A stretch of DNA of 64,000 nucleotides. It comes from Actinomycetota bacterium. Its GTDB lineage: Bacteria; Actinomycetota; Actinomycetes; Streptosporangiales; Streptosporangiaceae. The stretch covers positions 117,047 through 181,046 of the forward strand of contig DAHVDE010000067.1 in NCBI GenBank assembly GCA_027313705.1, written 5' to 3'. Positions 27,193 through 35,288 of this stretch are shown here, in pieces. The position numbers and the translations under genes were made by a program. The notes beneath the pieces were generated by a model that made no database searches, was not told where the DNA came from, and worked only from the letters and a program-made list of their open reading frames with translations. Each line of letters starts with the position of its first letter. The stretch's first letter is position 1.

Positions 27193-29652
27193 ATGACCGC
27201 GCAACCTGACCTGCCGTCCCGAGCCAGAGTCGTCGTGGTGGGCGGCGGGATCATCGGAACGTCGGTCGCATATCATCTGGCCAAGCTTGGCTGGTCGGAC
27301 GTGCTGCTGCTTGAGCGGGACCGGCTCACGTCGGGTACCACCTGGCACGCGGCCGGCCTGATGGCAACGTTCGGCTCCACCTCGCAGACCTCGACCGAGT
27401 TGCGGCAGTACACGCTCGATCTTTACGGCAGGCTCCCGGCGGAGACCGGCCTGGAGACTGGCCTGAAGCAATGCGGGCTGATTGAGCTGGCGATCGAGCC
27501 AGGGCGGCTTGAGGAATACCGCCGGACTGCCGCATTCAACCGCCACCTCGGAGTCGAGGTGCATGAGATCTCGCCCCGCGAGGTCGCCGGGCTCTGGCCG
27601 CTGGCGCGGACCGACGATGTGCTCGCCGGGTTCTACATTCCGGCCGACGGCCGGGTCAACCCGGTTGACGTAACGATGTCCCTGGCCAAGGGCGCTCGGA
27701 TGGGCGGCGTCACGATCAGGGAAGGCACGGCGGTGACCGGATTCCGCCGCGAGCGCGGTGCGGTCACCGGGGTCAGGACTGAGCAGGGGGATGTCGAAGC
27801 CGAGTACGTGGTGCTGTGCGCCGGAATGTGGTCCAGGCAGCTAGCCGAGCTGGCAGGAATTTGCGTTCCGCTGCAGGCGGCCGAGCACTACTACCTGATC
27901 ACCGAGCCGATCGATGGCGTAGAAAGCTCCTGGCCGGTGCTTGAGGATCCGGCCTCCTACGGGTACTACCGCGAGGAGGGCGGCGGGCTCATGCTCGGGA
28001 TGTTCGAGCCGGTGTGCGCGCCATGGCGGGTGGAAGGCATCCCGGCGGACTTTTCCTTCGGCGAACTTCCGCCCGACTGGGACCGGATGGGGCCCTACCT
28101 GGAAAAGGCCATGGCCAGGGTGCCGGTCAGCGAGCGCACCGGGATCAGGAAGTTCTTCTGCGGTCCGGAAAGCTTCACTCCTGACCTGCTTCCCATCGTG
28201 GGCGAGGCGCCTGAGCTGAGGAACTTCTTCGTCGCGGCCGGCCTCAACTCGATTGGCATCCTGACCGGCGGCGGTATCGGCCGCACCGTCGCCCAGTGGA
28301 TCGTCGACGGCATGCCCGGCATCGACGTGACCGGCATCAACATCGACCGCCTGCACCCCTACCAGGCCAACCCGCAGTACCGGGCCACGCGCACGGTCGA
28401 GTCACTCGGCCTGGTATACGCGACCCACTACCCGAACCGCCCGGTGCAGACGGCGCGCGGCGCACGGCTGTCGCCCGTGCATCACCGGCTGGCGGCGAAG
28501 GGGGCCTGTTTCAGGGATGTCAGCGGCTGGGAGGGCGCGGACTGGTACGCGCCGCCTGGCGAGGCACCTGAGCCTGGCGAACTAACCTGGGGGCGGCCGC
28601 GCTGGTTCGGCCACTGGGCAGCCGAGCATCACGCCACCCGAGAAGGCGTGATCTTGATGGACATGTCGTTCATGGCGAAGTTCCTGGTCCAGGGCAGAGA
28701 TTCGGCGCGGGTGCTCGAGCAGATCTCGGCCAACCAGGTCGCGGCCGAGCCAGGCCGGATCACTTACACGCAGTGGCTGAACGAGCGGGGCACGATCGAA
28801 GCTGACCTGACCGTGACGATGCTCGGGGACGAGGAGTTCCTCGTGGTGGCGTCGGATACCGCGCACCGCCATGCGCATACCTGGATGCGCCGCCACTTCG
28901 GCGACGCGCACGCCTTCGTCACCGACGTGACCTCCGGATATGCGCAGCTCAACGTCCAAGGGCCTGGCTCACGCGAACTGCTCCAGGCGGTCACAAGTGC
29001 CGACTTGTCGAACGAGGCCTTCCCGTTCCGCACGGCCAGGTATATCGACATCGGCTTCGCGCGGGTGCTCTGCGTCAGGATCACCTACCTCGGAGAACTC
29101 GGTTACGAACTGCACATTCCCGCCGAGCAGGCAGTGGCGGTGTATGACCGCCTGGTGGCGGCCGGAGAGCCACTCGGGCTGCGGCACGCTGGCCTCAAGG
29201 CGCTCGCCAGCCTGCGGTTGGAAAAGGGCTACCGCGATTACGGTCATGACATCGACAACACGGACTCCGTGCTCGCGGCCGGCCTTGGATTCGCGGTTGC
29301 GCTAGACAAGCCGGGCGGGTTCATTGGCAGGGACGCGGTTCTCGCCCAGAAGGCGACCGGCCCCATGAGGCGGCGGCTGGTGCAGGTCTTGCTGGCTGAT
29401 CCTGAGCCTTTGCTTTTCCATGCCGAAGTGGTGTCAAGGAATGGCAAGCCAGCCGGCTATCTGCGGGCGGCGTCCTACGGGTTCACGCTGGGCGGCGCGG
29501 TCGGGCTGGCGATGATCGACGCCGACCAGGCAATCGACCAGAAGTACCTTGATTCAGGGAACTGGACCGTCCAGATCGGCGATGTCAGTTACCCGGTGAC
29601 CGTCTCGCTGCGGCCACTGTACGATCCGTCAAGTAAACGGGTGCAGATGTAG
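27193..29652 (+). CDS. FAD-dependent oxidoreductase fused to GcvT-type domain (dimethylglycine/sarcosine dehydrogenase-like)
   Basis: 819 residues. The N-terminal DAO-type flavin domain begins VVVVGGGIIGTSVAYHLAKLG; His52 in SGTTWHAAGLM is at the position that carries covalent FAD in dimethylglycine and sarcosine dehydrogenases. The C-terminal half (about 430-815) is an aminomethyltransferase/GcvT fold that binds tetrahydrofolate, with TYLGELGYELHIP and the conserved C-terminal barrel. Such fusions oxidatively demethylate N-methylated glycines and pass the one-carbon unit to folate. The exact substrate is not assigned, and no betaine genes are adjacent. ATG 27193 has only a weak ribosome binding site. 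Confidence 0.88.
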   Translation: MTAQPDLPSRARVVVVGGGIIGTSVAYHLAKLGWSDVLLLERDRLTSGTTWHAAGLMATFGSTSQTSTELRQYTLDLYGRLPAETGLETGLKQCGLIELAIEPGRLEEYRRTAAFNRHLGVEVHEISPREVAGLWPLARTDDVLAGFYIPADGRVNPVDVTMSLAKGARMGGVTIREGTAVTGFRRERGAVTGVRTEQGDVEAEYVVLCAGMWSRQLAELAGICVPLQAAEHYYLITEPIDGVESSWPVLEDPASYGYYREEGGGLMLGMFEPVCAPWRVEGIPADFSFGELPPDWDRMGPYLEKAMARVPVSERTGIRKFFCGPESFTPDLLPIVGEAPELRNFFVAAGLNSIGILTGGGIGRTVAQWIVDGMPGIDVTGINIDRLHPYQANPQYRATRTVESLGLVYATHYPNRPVQTARGARLSPVHHRLAAKGACFRDVSGWEGADWYAPPGEAPEPGELTWGRPRWFGHWAAEHHATREGVILMDMSFMAKFLVQGRDSARVLEQISANQVAAEPGRITYTQWLNERGTIEADLTVTMLGDEEFLVVASDTAHRHAHTWMRRHFGDAHAFVTDVTSGYAQLNVQGPGSRELLQAVTSADLSNEAFPFRTARYIDIGFARVLCVRITYLGELGYELHIPAEQAVAVYDRLVAAGEPLGLRHAGLKALASLRLEKGYRDYGHDIDNTDSVLAAGLGFAVALDKPGGFIGRDAVLAQKATGPMRRRLVQVLLADPEPLLFHAEVVSRNGKPAGYLRAASYGFTLGGAVGLAMIDADQAIDQKYLDSGNWTVQIGDVSYPVTVSLRPLYDPSSKRVQM

Positions 29653-29657
29653 GAGAA

Positions 29658-29830
29658 ATAGCGGAGCTTGCGGATTTCGAAAGATTCGTGCCCAGGGAGC
29701 ACGGGATCGCCGTGATGACCGTCATCGGTACCGACGGGCGGATGCGGCCTTCCGTGGTAGACGTCGGCGTGCTTGACCATCCGGTCAGCGGTGCCCGCGT
29801 GGTCGGGGCGGCCGTCGAAGGTTCTGCCGA
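29658..29830 (+). pseudogene. Remnant of an F420/FMN-dependent PPOX-class oxidoreductase gene
   Basis: The frame from about 29658 reads AELADFERFVPREHGIAV, then MTVIGTDGRMRPSVVDVGVLDHPVSG..VVG, which matches the N-terminal 50-55 residues of split-barrel PPOX-class proteins (usual form REHG-AVVTT-RPDG--Q-SVV--GVL-HP-TG). No ATG or GTG precedes the homologous part (an ATA at 29658 follows AGGAGA, as if a start had mutated; the first GTG is 29688). Similarity stops near 29830, where the sequence runs into the 3' end of glbO. The usual length is about 140 residues, so it is truncated at one end and start-less at the other: a broken gene. Confidence 0.65.
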
Positions 29831-29832
29831 GA

Positions 29833-30291
29833 TTAGGCCGGGGACAAGCCCAGATCGGGGCGGTCGCTGTCACGTGGCGGGCCTTCAGGTACCTGGTTGA
29901 CCAGGCTGTGCGCTGCCATGACGAGGTAGTCCCACAACTGCTGATCAAGTTCGGGCGCCAGGTCCAGTTCGTCCAGCGCCGTCCTCATGTGCTTCAGCCA
30001 GGCGTTGCGCTCGGCTTCGCCGATGTCGAAATGGACGTGCCGCATGCGCAGCCTGGGATGGCCGCGCCGCTCGCTGTACGTGCCAGGCCCGCCCCAGTAC
30101 TGGATGAGGAAGAGGCGCAAGTGCTCTTGCGCTGGCCCTAGATCCTTGCTCGGGTAGACGGCGCGCAACTGCGGGTCGGCGGCGACTTCGGCATAGAACC
30201 TGCGTACCAGGCGGGTGAACGTTTCCTCGCCGCCAACGGCTTCGTAAAAGCTGCGCTGGGGTTCTGCTTGCAGTTCCTGTGGGCTCTCCAT
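29833..30291 (-). CDS. glbO: Group II truncated haemoglobin O
   Basis: 152-residue 2-over-2 haem globin, cytosolic, thought to handle O2, NO or peroxide. The haem-pocket residues are present: TyrB10 = Tyr33 (RRFYAEV), proximal HisF8 = His85 (RLRMRHVHF) and TrpG8 = Trp98 (NAWLKHM), the set typical of group II (GlbO). The frame extends back to a TTG at 30333, but ATG 30291 is preferred as it matches the family length. The 3' end abuts the PPOX remnant of the opposite strand. Single gene, divergent from the HNH gene. Confidence 0.93.
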   Translation of the reverse strand: MESPQELQAEPQRSFYEAVGGEETFTRLVRRFYAEVAADPQLRAVYPSKDLGPAQEHLRLFLIQYWGGPGTYSERRGHPRLRMRHVHFDIGEAERNAWLKHMRTALDELDLAPELDQQLWDYLVMAAHSLVNQVPEGPPRDSDRPDLGLSPA

Positions 30292-30513
30292 GACGTGTTC
30301 CAGGGTACTTGCATCCGGTCGGCGGCTGGTCAACGGCTGGCTGGCCAGGCAGCTCGGTCAACTCAGGCCCGGATGCCACCCATGGTTTGCCCGTCGTTCG
30401 AGACGCCGAAGGCAACTAGGTGGCAATTTGGTGTTGGCGGTCTGGCCGTCATCCAGCCACACTGGTCACGGGTGCCCCGCAGCCAGCGGGCCACCCAGCC
30501 TGGGAGGTGGGCA

Positions 30514-31023
30514 TTGCGCAGGGTATTGCTGCTCAACGTGACGTACGAGCCGCTGACCACCGTTGCCCTGCACAGGGCCGTCGGTCTTGTGCTCGCTGAC
30601 AAGGCGGAAATTCTGCACAACGAGGCGTCAGGACTGGTATTGCATTCGGCCTCGGCGAAGCTCGCGGTCCCTTCTGTAATCAGGCTGCGCCGCTATGTCA
30701 GGATCCCGCACCGCAATCGGGTTCCGCTGACTCGCGCCGCGCTCATGCGCAGAGACGGGTACCTCTGCGCGTACTGCGGCGCCGCGGCAGACACGATTGA
30801 TCATGTTATCCCCCGCAGCCGTGGCGGTGCACATGCTTGGGAGAACTGCGTCGCTTCGTGCACAAAGTGCAATCACCGCAAGGCTGACCGGCTAATCGAG
30901 GAGCTTGGCTGGACGCTGCGCTGGGACCCGCTGGTGCCGCGGGGCACGCACTGGCGGCTGATCGGCGCGACCCGCGACGGCGATCCTGCGTGGGCGACCT
31001 ATTTGACTTCTACCGCTGCCTGA
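30514..31023 (+). CDS. HNH endonuclease family protein
   Basis: 169 residues. The N-terminal RRVLLLNVTYEPLTTVALHRA block is typical of the actinobacterial HNH proteins of this length. The HNH core has zinc cysteines C85/C88 and C116/C119, with D96-H97, N111 and H121 as the expected catalytic set. The biological target is unknown; these small housekeeping HNH proteins are widespread and not tied to a restriction system. TTG 30514 is chosen because GGGAGGTGG lies 6 nt upstream and it aligns with the family start; the frame continues upstream without homology. The last 25 bp overlap the convergent MFS gene. Confidence 0.85.
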   Translation: MRRVLLLNVTYEPLTTVALHRAVGLVLADKAEILHNEASGLVLHSASAKLAVPSVIRLRRYVRIPHRNRVPLTRAALMRRDGYLCAYCGAAADTIDHVIPRSRGGAHAWENCVASCTKCNHRKADRLIEELGWTLRWDPLVPRGTHWRLIGATRDGDPAWATYLTSTAA

Positions 31024-32240
31024 ACCCCGAACTGGCGCATCGCCGGCCTGGCCAGGGCGGCGAGTACGGCGGCCGCGAGGAGGACGCCGGCTATCGGGAA
31101 GAACGGCGGCGGGTGCAGGTACTTGACCAGAATTCCGGCCGCGGCCACGGAGATCGGGAAGGTGCCGAACGCGGCCAGCATGATCAGGCTCATGACCCGC
31201 CCGAGCAGCTTCGCTGGCGCCCACCGCTGGATCAGCGTGATCAGCACGATGTTTCCGAAGCTGTTGCACAGGCCAGCGGCGCCCATCGCGACCGCGGCCC
31301 CGGCCAGGCCGCCGAGGAAGGGAACCATGGCGATCGCGGCGGCTTCGACGAGGTAACCGCCGCACGCGACAAGAGCCGGCCTGGCCATGCTGGTCAGGCG
31401 CGCCGCCAGCGCCGTGCCTGCCAGGGCTCCGGCGCCGAAGCAGGCCACGATCCAGCCATATCCGGACGCTCCGAACCGCGCGTGTGCCAGCGCAGGCAGT
31501 GCGACTTCGAAGGTCCCCCCGCCGCTCAAATTCGCGGTGACGCTCAGGGCGAGGATGATGACCAGGACGGGGGAGCGGCGCAGAAGCTGGCGCAGCCGCT
31601 CCCCCGCCAGGTCCTGGTCGGCTTGCACTTCGGCCTGGCTAGCCTGCTCGCGGGACCTGATAAGCGCGAGAGAGAACGCGGAGATGGCGAACGATGCTGC
31701 GTCGACGGCGAAGGCCGGCGCCGATCCCGCCGTGGCGACCAGCAGGCCGCCGAGTGCGGGGCCGGCCAGCGAGCCGATCTGCATGAGCGCTGAGGACATC
31801 GCGTTGCCGCTGGCGAGTTGCTCGCCAGTGAGCAGCGTGGGCATGATCGAGAACGAGGCAGGCAGGAATAGTCCCTGACCAGCGCCGAGGCACGCGGCGA
31901 CCGGGGCGAGAGTGATCAGCGTGGCTGCATGGCCGGCCGCCAGGAAGGCGAGCGCGCCGACCAGCGCGCACCTGACCGTATCCGCTGCCAGCATCACGGT
32001 GCGGGGGCTGAACTTGTCGGCAAGCAGGCCGCCTGCCGGGATCAGCACGGTGCGCGGCACGCCGTAACAGGCGAGGACGATGCCGAGCGTGACCGGGCCT
32101 GCCTTGCCTGCCAAGACGAGCCAGGGCAGTGCGACGGCGTAACAATAGTCACCGACCGTCGAGGCGAGCTGGCCAAGGCCGAGCAACCGGAAATCCCTGA
32201 CGGCAAGCGGGCTGTTGCGCGTGCCTGGCATCGCGATCAC
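30999..32240 (-). CDS. MFS transporter
   Basis: 413-residue major facilitator with 12 predicted helices; N-terminal AVRDFRLLGLGQLASTVGDYCYAVALPW and motif A GGLLADKFSPRTVML place it among MFS_3-type efflux proteins. The substrate is unknown. GTG 32240 is chosen because it overlaps, as GTGA, the stop of the decayed arsR gene directly upstream; ATG 32231 is an alternative. In many actinomycetes an ArsR repressor is translationally coupled to such an MFS exporter, and this one has apparently lost a working repressor. The 3' end overlaps the HNH gene by 25 bp. Confidence 0.85.
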   Translation of the reverse strand: MIAMPGTRNSPLAVRDFRLLGLGQLASTVGDYCYAVALPWLVLAGKAGPVTLGIVLACYGVPRTVLIPAGGLLADKFSPRTVMLAADTVRCALVGALAFLAAGHAATLITLAPVAACLGAGQGLFLPASFSIMPTLLTGEQLASGNAMSSALMQIGSLAGPALGGLLVATAGSAPAFAVDAASFAISAFSLALIRSREQASQAEVQADQDLAGERLRQLLRRSPVLVIILALSVTANLSGGGTFEVALPALAHARFGASGYGWIVACFGAGALAGTALAARLTSMARPALVACGGYLVEAAAIAMVPFLGGLAGAAVAMGAAGLCNSFGNIVLITLIQRWAPAKLLGRVMSLIMLAAFGTFPISVAAAGILVKYLHPPPFFPIAGVLLAAAVLAALARPAMRQFGVQAAVEVK

Positions 32241-32564
32241 GCACCTTCGTCCGGGTCGGGGGCGAACCACGGGGTGAGTCCGGTCAGCGCGCCGACGCGT
32301 TTGGCCTGCGGCGGCCGTTCCTGCGAGCTCGGCCTGGCCACGCCGACGCACTCGGTCGCGGTGGCGGGACCGTCAAGCACCAGGCGCTGCAAGATCATGA
32401 TCCTGGCCGGGTGCGCCAGCCCTAAGCGCTCGCTGGTCGGTGATCTTGGCCGGGGCTGGGATGTTCGGTGGCCGGCTCAACCCGTCCGTGCGGTCCGGAG
32501 CGTCGCTGCCGTCCTGGGTTTCTGCGTCGTGCAGGCAGCCGGGGGCGGGCGGCGAGAGGGTCAC
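32237..32564 (-). pseudogene. Decayed ArsR-family regulator upstream of the MFS gene
   Basis: From GTG 32564 the frame reads to DQRALRA, then similarity jumps by a frameshift near 32417-32422 into LAHPARIMILQRLVLDGPATATEC in the next frame. Together these restore the ArsR pattern ALRALAHP-R---L--L---GPATATE. After ATEC the recognition helix and wing (the SYHLR-type segment) are missing, and a short tail ends at TGA 32239-32237, which overlaps the MFS start as GTGA. Total about 105 residues, whereas ArsR proteins of this type are much longer. A frameshift plus an internal deletion is the simplest reading; sequencing error could explain the frameshift but not the missing wing. Confidence 0.65.
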
Positions 32565-32572
32565 ACCACAAA

Positions 32573-32582
32573 AAACTAGTTT
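32573..32582. promoter_or_regulatory. Palindrome upstream of arsR remnant
   Basis: AAACTAGTTT, a perfect 10-bp palindrome in a short AT-rich patch followed by TTCGAAAT, just upstream of the arsR-MFS start. It is a candidate operator/promoter for the unit; no binding protein can be named. Confidence 0.3.
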
Positions 32583-32768
32583 CGAAATGAACGCTTCGCA
32601 ACGCTGGTTCGATGCTAGACGCGGAGCCGCCGGGGTGACCTGGCACCGCGGTGCTTGCCGTTGACTGCCTGGCCGGTAGCGTCATTGATCCATCGTCTTG
32701 CCGTTGACCGGCCGGTGTGCCTGGTCGACGACGCGGCGGGGACTGCGACACGGAGACAGGGGCCGACC

Positions 32769-33911
32769 ATGCAGAGGGACATTTTCACAGCCGACCATGA
32801 CGCCTTCAGGGACATGGTCCGCGCATTCATCGCCAAGGAAGTGCTGCCGCACCACGACCAGTGGGAGCGCGACGGCAAGGTCTCGCGCGAGGTATGGCTG
32901 GCGGCCGGCGCGGCTGGCTTGCTCGGGATCGACGTCGAGGAGAAGCATGGCGGCGGCGGCAATGACGACTATCGGTACTACCTGGTGCTCAACGAGGAGA
33001 TGATGCGGGCGGGTGCCAACGGTCCCGGCTTTTCCGTCCACAACGACATCAACGGACAGTACCTCAAGCGCCTGCTGAACACCGAGCAAGCCGAGCGCTG
33101 GCTGCCCGGGTACTGCACGGGCGAACTCATCACCGCGATCGCGATGAGCGAGCCAGGGGCTGGCAGTGACTTGCAGGGCATCAGGACCACCGCCGTCCGC
33201 GACGGCGAAGACTACGTGCTCAACGGCCAGAAGACCTTTATCTCTAACGGCCAGCTAGCCGACCTGGTCATCGTCGTCGCCCGCACCGACCAGGCGGCCG
33301 GCCATCGCGGCATCAGCCTCCTGATGGTCGAGCGCGGCATGCCAGGTTTCGAGCGGGGCAGGAACCTGAACAAGGTTGGCATGCACGCCCAGGACACGTC
33401 GGAGCTCTTCTTCAGCGATGTCCGGGTGCCTGCGGCCAACCTGCTCGGAGCGGAGGGCGGCGGGTTCATCGCGCTCATGCAGAACCTGCCCAGGGAGCGG
33501 GTCGCGATCGGCACGGCCGCGCTGGCAAGCGCCGAGGCGATGTTCGGCCTGACCCTTGAATACTGCAAGCAGCGCGAAGCTTTCGGCAGGCCGATCGGCA
33601 AGTTCCAGCACAACCGCTTCGTGCTGGCCGAGATGGCGACGGAACTGGCGGTGGCCAGGGCCTTCACCGACAAGGCTGTTCTGGAGCACAACGCGGGACG
33701 GCTGTCCAACGAAGATGCGTCGATGCTCAAGTGGTGGGACACCGAGTTGTGCCAGCGGATCGTGGACCGTTGCGTGCAATTGCACGGCGGCTACGGATAC
33801 ATGCTGGAATACCCGGTTGCCCGCGCTTACCTCGACGGCCGTGCCCAGACCATCTTCGGCGGAACCACCGAGATCATGAAGGAGATCATCGGCCGCGGCC
33901 TCGGCGTTTAG
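32769..33911 (+). CDS. Acyl-CoA dehydrogenase
   Basis: 380-residue FAD enzyme of the acyl-CoA dehydrogenase family, introducing a 2,3-double bond into acyl-CoA esters. FAD/substrate motifs AMSEPGAGSDLQ and FISNG, the helix QNRFVLAEMA-like segment, and the catalytic base Glu347 in GGYGYMLEYPVAR (the medium-chain-type position) are intact, as is the C-terminal TIFGGTTEIMKEIIGR. ATG 32769 gives the family start; the upstream extension has no homology. The physiological substrate is unknown. It could serve the aryl-CoA/beta-oxidation route encoded at 38-43 kb, but it is not in the same operon. Confidence 0.92.
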   Translation: MQRDIFTADHDAFRDMVRAFIAKEVLPHHDQWERDGKVSREVWLAAGAAGLLGIDVEEKHGGGGNDDYRYYLVLNEEMMRAGANGPGFSVHNDINGQYLKRLLNTEQAERWLPGYCTGELITAIAMSEPGAGSDLQGIRTTAVRDGEDYVLNGQKTFISNGQLADLVIVVARTDQAAGHRGISLLMVERGMPGFERGRNLNKVGMHAQDTSELFFSDVRVPAANLLGAEGGGFIALMQNLPRERVAIGTAALASAEAMFGLTLEYCKQREAFGRPIGKFQHNRFVLAEMATELAVARAFTDKAVLEHNAGRLSNEDASMLKWWDTELCQRIVDRCVQLHGGYGYMLEYPVARAYLDGRAQTIFGGTTEIMKEIIGRGLGV

Positions 33912-33919
33912 AGCATCGC

Positions 33920-34297
33920 TCAGAAGCGTTCTGCGTAGGCCTCCCGATCCGGTCGCGGCTCGTCTGAACCGGGCTCAGTCCAGTACTCGGTGCCACGGAC
34001 TATCTGACCATTGTCGACCGTCCAGAACGACGCCACCCGGTACAGGCCGAGGTCCACGTGCGGCACTTCCACCTCCGAGGCTGCCTGGTCACCGGAGCCG
34101 ATGACCCGCAGGATCCGGATCTCCCAGCCCTCCGGGTAGCTCCTGCTCACCTCTACGTAGTTGGAGCGGCTGATGAAGCGTTCCCCGCTGACCGGCCATT
34201 CGATCACGGCATCGGGCGCGATCAACTCGGTAACTCCAGCCCAGTCCCTTGCCTGAGTCCGCGCCCATAGCTCTCTGACTACTGTCGCTGCATCCAC
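33920..34297 (-). CDS. SnoaL/NTF2-like protein
   Basis: 125-residue protein with a cone-shaped NTF2-like fold signature: N-terminal helix DAATVVRELWARTQARDWAGVTELIAPDAVIEWP, then the strand-rich RILRVIGSGDQAASEVEV and VASFWTVDNGQIVRGTEYW. Members include SnoaL-type cyclases, isomerases and many uncharacterised proteins; no catalytic residue can be named. It converges on the acyl-CoA dehydrogenase gene (8-bp gap). Upstream of it lies the 1.4-kb non-coding region. Confidence 0.8.
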   Translation of the reverse strand: MDAATVVRELWARTQARDWAGVTELIAPDAVIEWPVSGERFISRSNYVEVSRSYPEGWEIRILRVIGSGDQAASEVEVPHVDLGLYRVASFWTVDNGQIVRGTEYWTEPGSDEPRPDREAYAERF

Positions 34298-34431
34298 GTA
34301 CTTAAGGGTGCCAGAGGGTACTGACAGCCAGGCGGGGCACGGGCGCGGGCTATTGGAAGATCATTAGGATCGGCAAGAAAGCGGCGAAGACGTTGTGGTC
34401 GGTAAGCACGGGTGTCGGAGCGCCTCCGACC

Positions 34432-34494
34432 TGTGGACGAAGCCCGTGGATAGGCCAAGATCCTGTGGATAACCAGGCTGCTGCCGGTGGACAA
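34432..34494 (+). repeat. DnaA-box-like cluster 1
   Basis: One perfect TGTGGATAA (34464-34472, reverse complement of the DnaA-box consensus TTATCCACA) and two one-mismatch relatives, TGTGGACGA (34432-34440) and GGTGGACAA (34486-34494), all in the same orientation, about 45-110 bp upstream of element copy A. Confidence 0.5.
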
Positions 34495-34539
34495 CTCAGG
34501 TGCCACGGTGGCGGGAAACGTGGATGACGCGATGGCAGC

Positions 34540-34885
34540 AAAAGAATCTTGAAATACCTCGCCAGAAGGTCTTGTGCCAGGAGGCCGAAGAGGCGTAAAA
34601 CTTTCCCTACCAGCGAAAACGGATACCAGCTGTAGGCTACTCCGGAGAAGTCGGGAGACCGGGCAACCGGAATCCCGACCGGGAAAAGCCAAGGGAAACC
34701 TGAGCTTGGAACGGCTTGCTGGAGGGTCAGGTGACTGGCTTTCTAGCTGGTGTTCTTATTCCATGGTGCGGACGGACTGAGCGCGGATCGCCGATTGCCC
34801 CGGCGGACCAGGCTCGCTGGGGCAATCGGCGAGTCGCTCAGAACGCCCAGGCAAGGCCCCTGCATCTCATACATGCGGGGGCCTT
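34540..34885 (+). ncRNA. Candidate structured RNA element, copy A
   Basis: A 346-bp element repeated at 35289-35600. It begins with a 19-bp block shared by both copies (aaaagaatcttgaaatacc), then shared AGGTCTTGTGCC, GGCGTAAAAC and GAAAACGG islands separated by diverged sequence. Next comes a 48-bp identical block starting at 34764. The core hairpin is a perfect 13-bp stem (34789-34801 with 34819-34831). It ends with a 13-bp terminator-like hairpin (34853-34865 with 34873-34885, one G-U pair, loop ctcatac). Conserved islands with diverged linkers and a closing hairpin suggest a transcribed RNA; no known RNA family was recognised and no protein is encoded. Confidence 0.5.
34853..34885 (+). terminator. 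Terminator-like hairpin closing element copy A
   Basis: 13-bp stem with one G-U pair and loop ctcatac; the same hairpin with loop ctcatgc closes copy B. There is no T-tract. Confidence 0.55.
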
Positions 34886-35046
34886 CGTCGTTCCCGTGCC
34901 CTGCCATTCCCTGACGTGCGCTGGGCCGGCCGCAGCCCGCAGGCTGCTAGGGCTGCCGGGCGCTGCCTGCGCTCGCCGCCAGGAGGCGGTTGTCCGGCCA
35001 CGTCCTGCCGGCTGCGCCCGAGAAAGTCAGGTCCGCTTGGCGCAAT

Positions 35047-35148
35047 GCCGGCACTGCCTGATCGCCGGCAGTGCCTGATCGCCGGCAGTGCCTGATCGCC
35101 GGCAGTGCCTGATCGCCGGCACTGCCTGATCGCCGGCACTGCCTAATC
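35047..35148 (+). repeat. Six 17-bp tandem repeats
   Basis: Six head-to-tail copies of gccggcagtgcctgatc, without spacers; three copies have c instead of g at position 8 and the last also has a for g. The period is not a multiple of three, so coding is unlikely. Each unit carries the palindrome GCCGGC. Size and position beside DnaA-box-like sites recall iterons, but no replication gene is nearby. Confidence 0.9.
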
Positions 35149-35159
35149 CTTGACAGGGC

Positions 35160-35275
35160 TGTGGATAGAGTTGTGGGTAGGACTGTGGATAATTCAGTCG
35201 TGTGGATAACTCGGTGGTTCTGGTGGATGGCGCGGTGGATAAGCGGTGGATAAGCGGTGGGTAAGCGGTGGATAA
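35160..35275 (+). repeat. DnaA-box-like cluster 2 with 11-bp periodic array
   Basis: Perfect TGTGGATAA at 35184-35192 and 35201-35209; TGTGGATAG at 35160-35168; then an 11-bp-period array of gcggtggataa at 35233-35275 (GGTGGATAA, GGTGGATAA, GGTGGGTAA, GGTGGATAA). All are in one orientation. The 11-bp spacing puts successive sites on about the same face of the helix. Confidence 0.6.
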
Positions 35276-35288
35276 GAAGCGGCGGGTG

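Noticed and set aside
35047..35148. 17-bp array as a CRISPR array
   Set aside because: Units are directly adjacent without unique spacers, and no cas genes are present.
35160..35275. A chromosomal origin of replication
   Set aside because: No dnaA, dnaN or gyrase genes are nearby and no AT-rich unwinding region was seen; only box-like sites are present.
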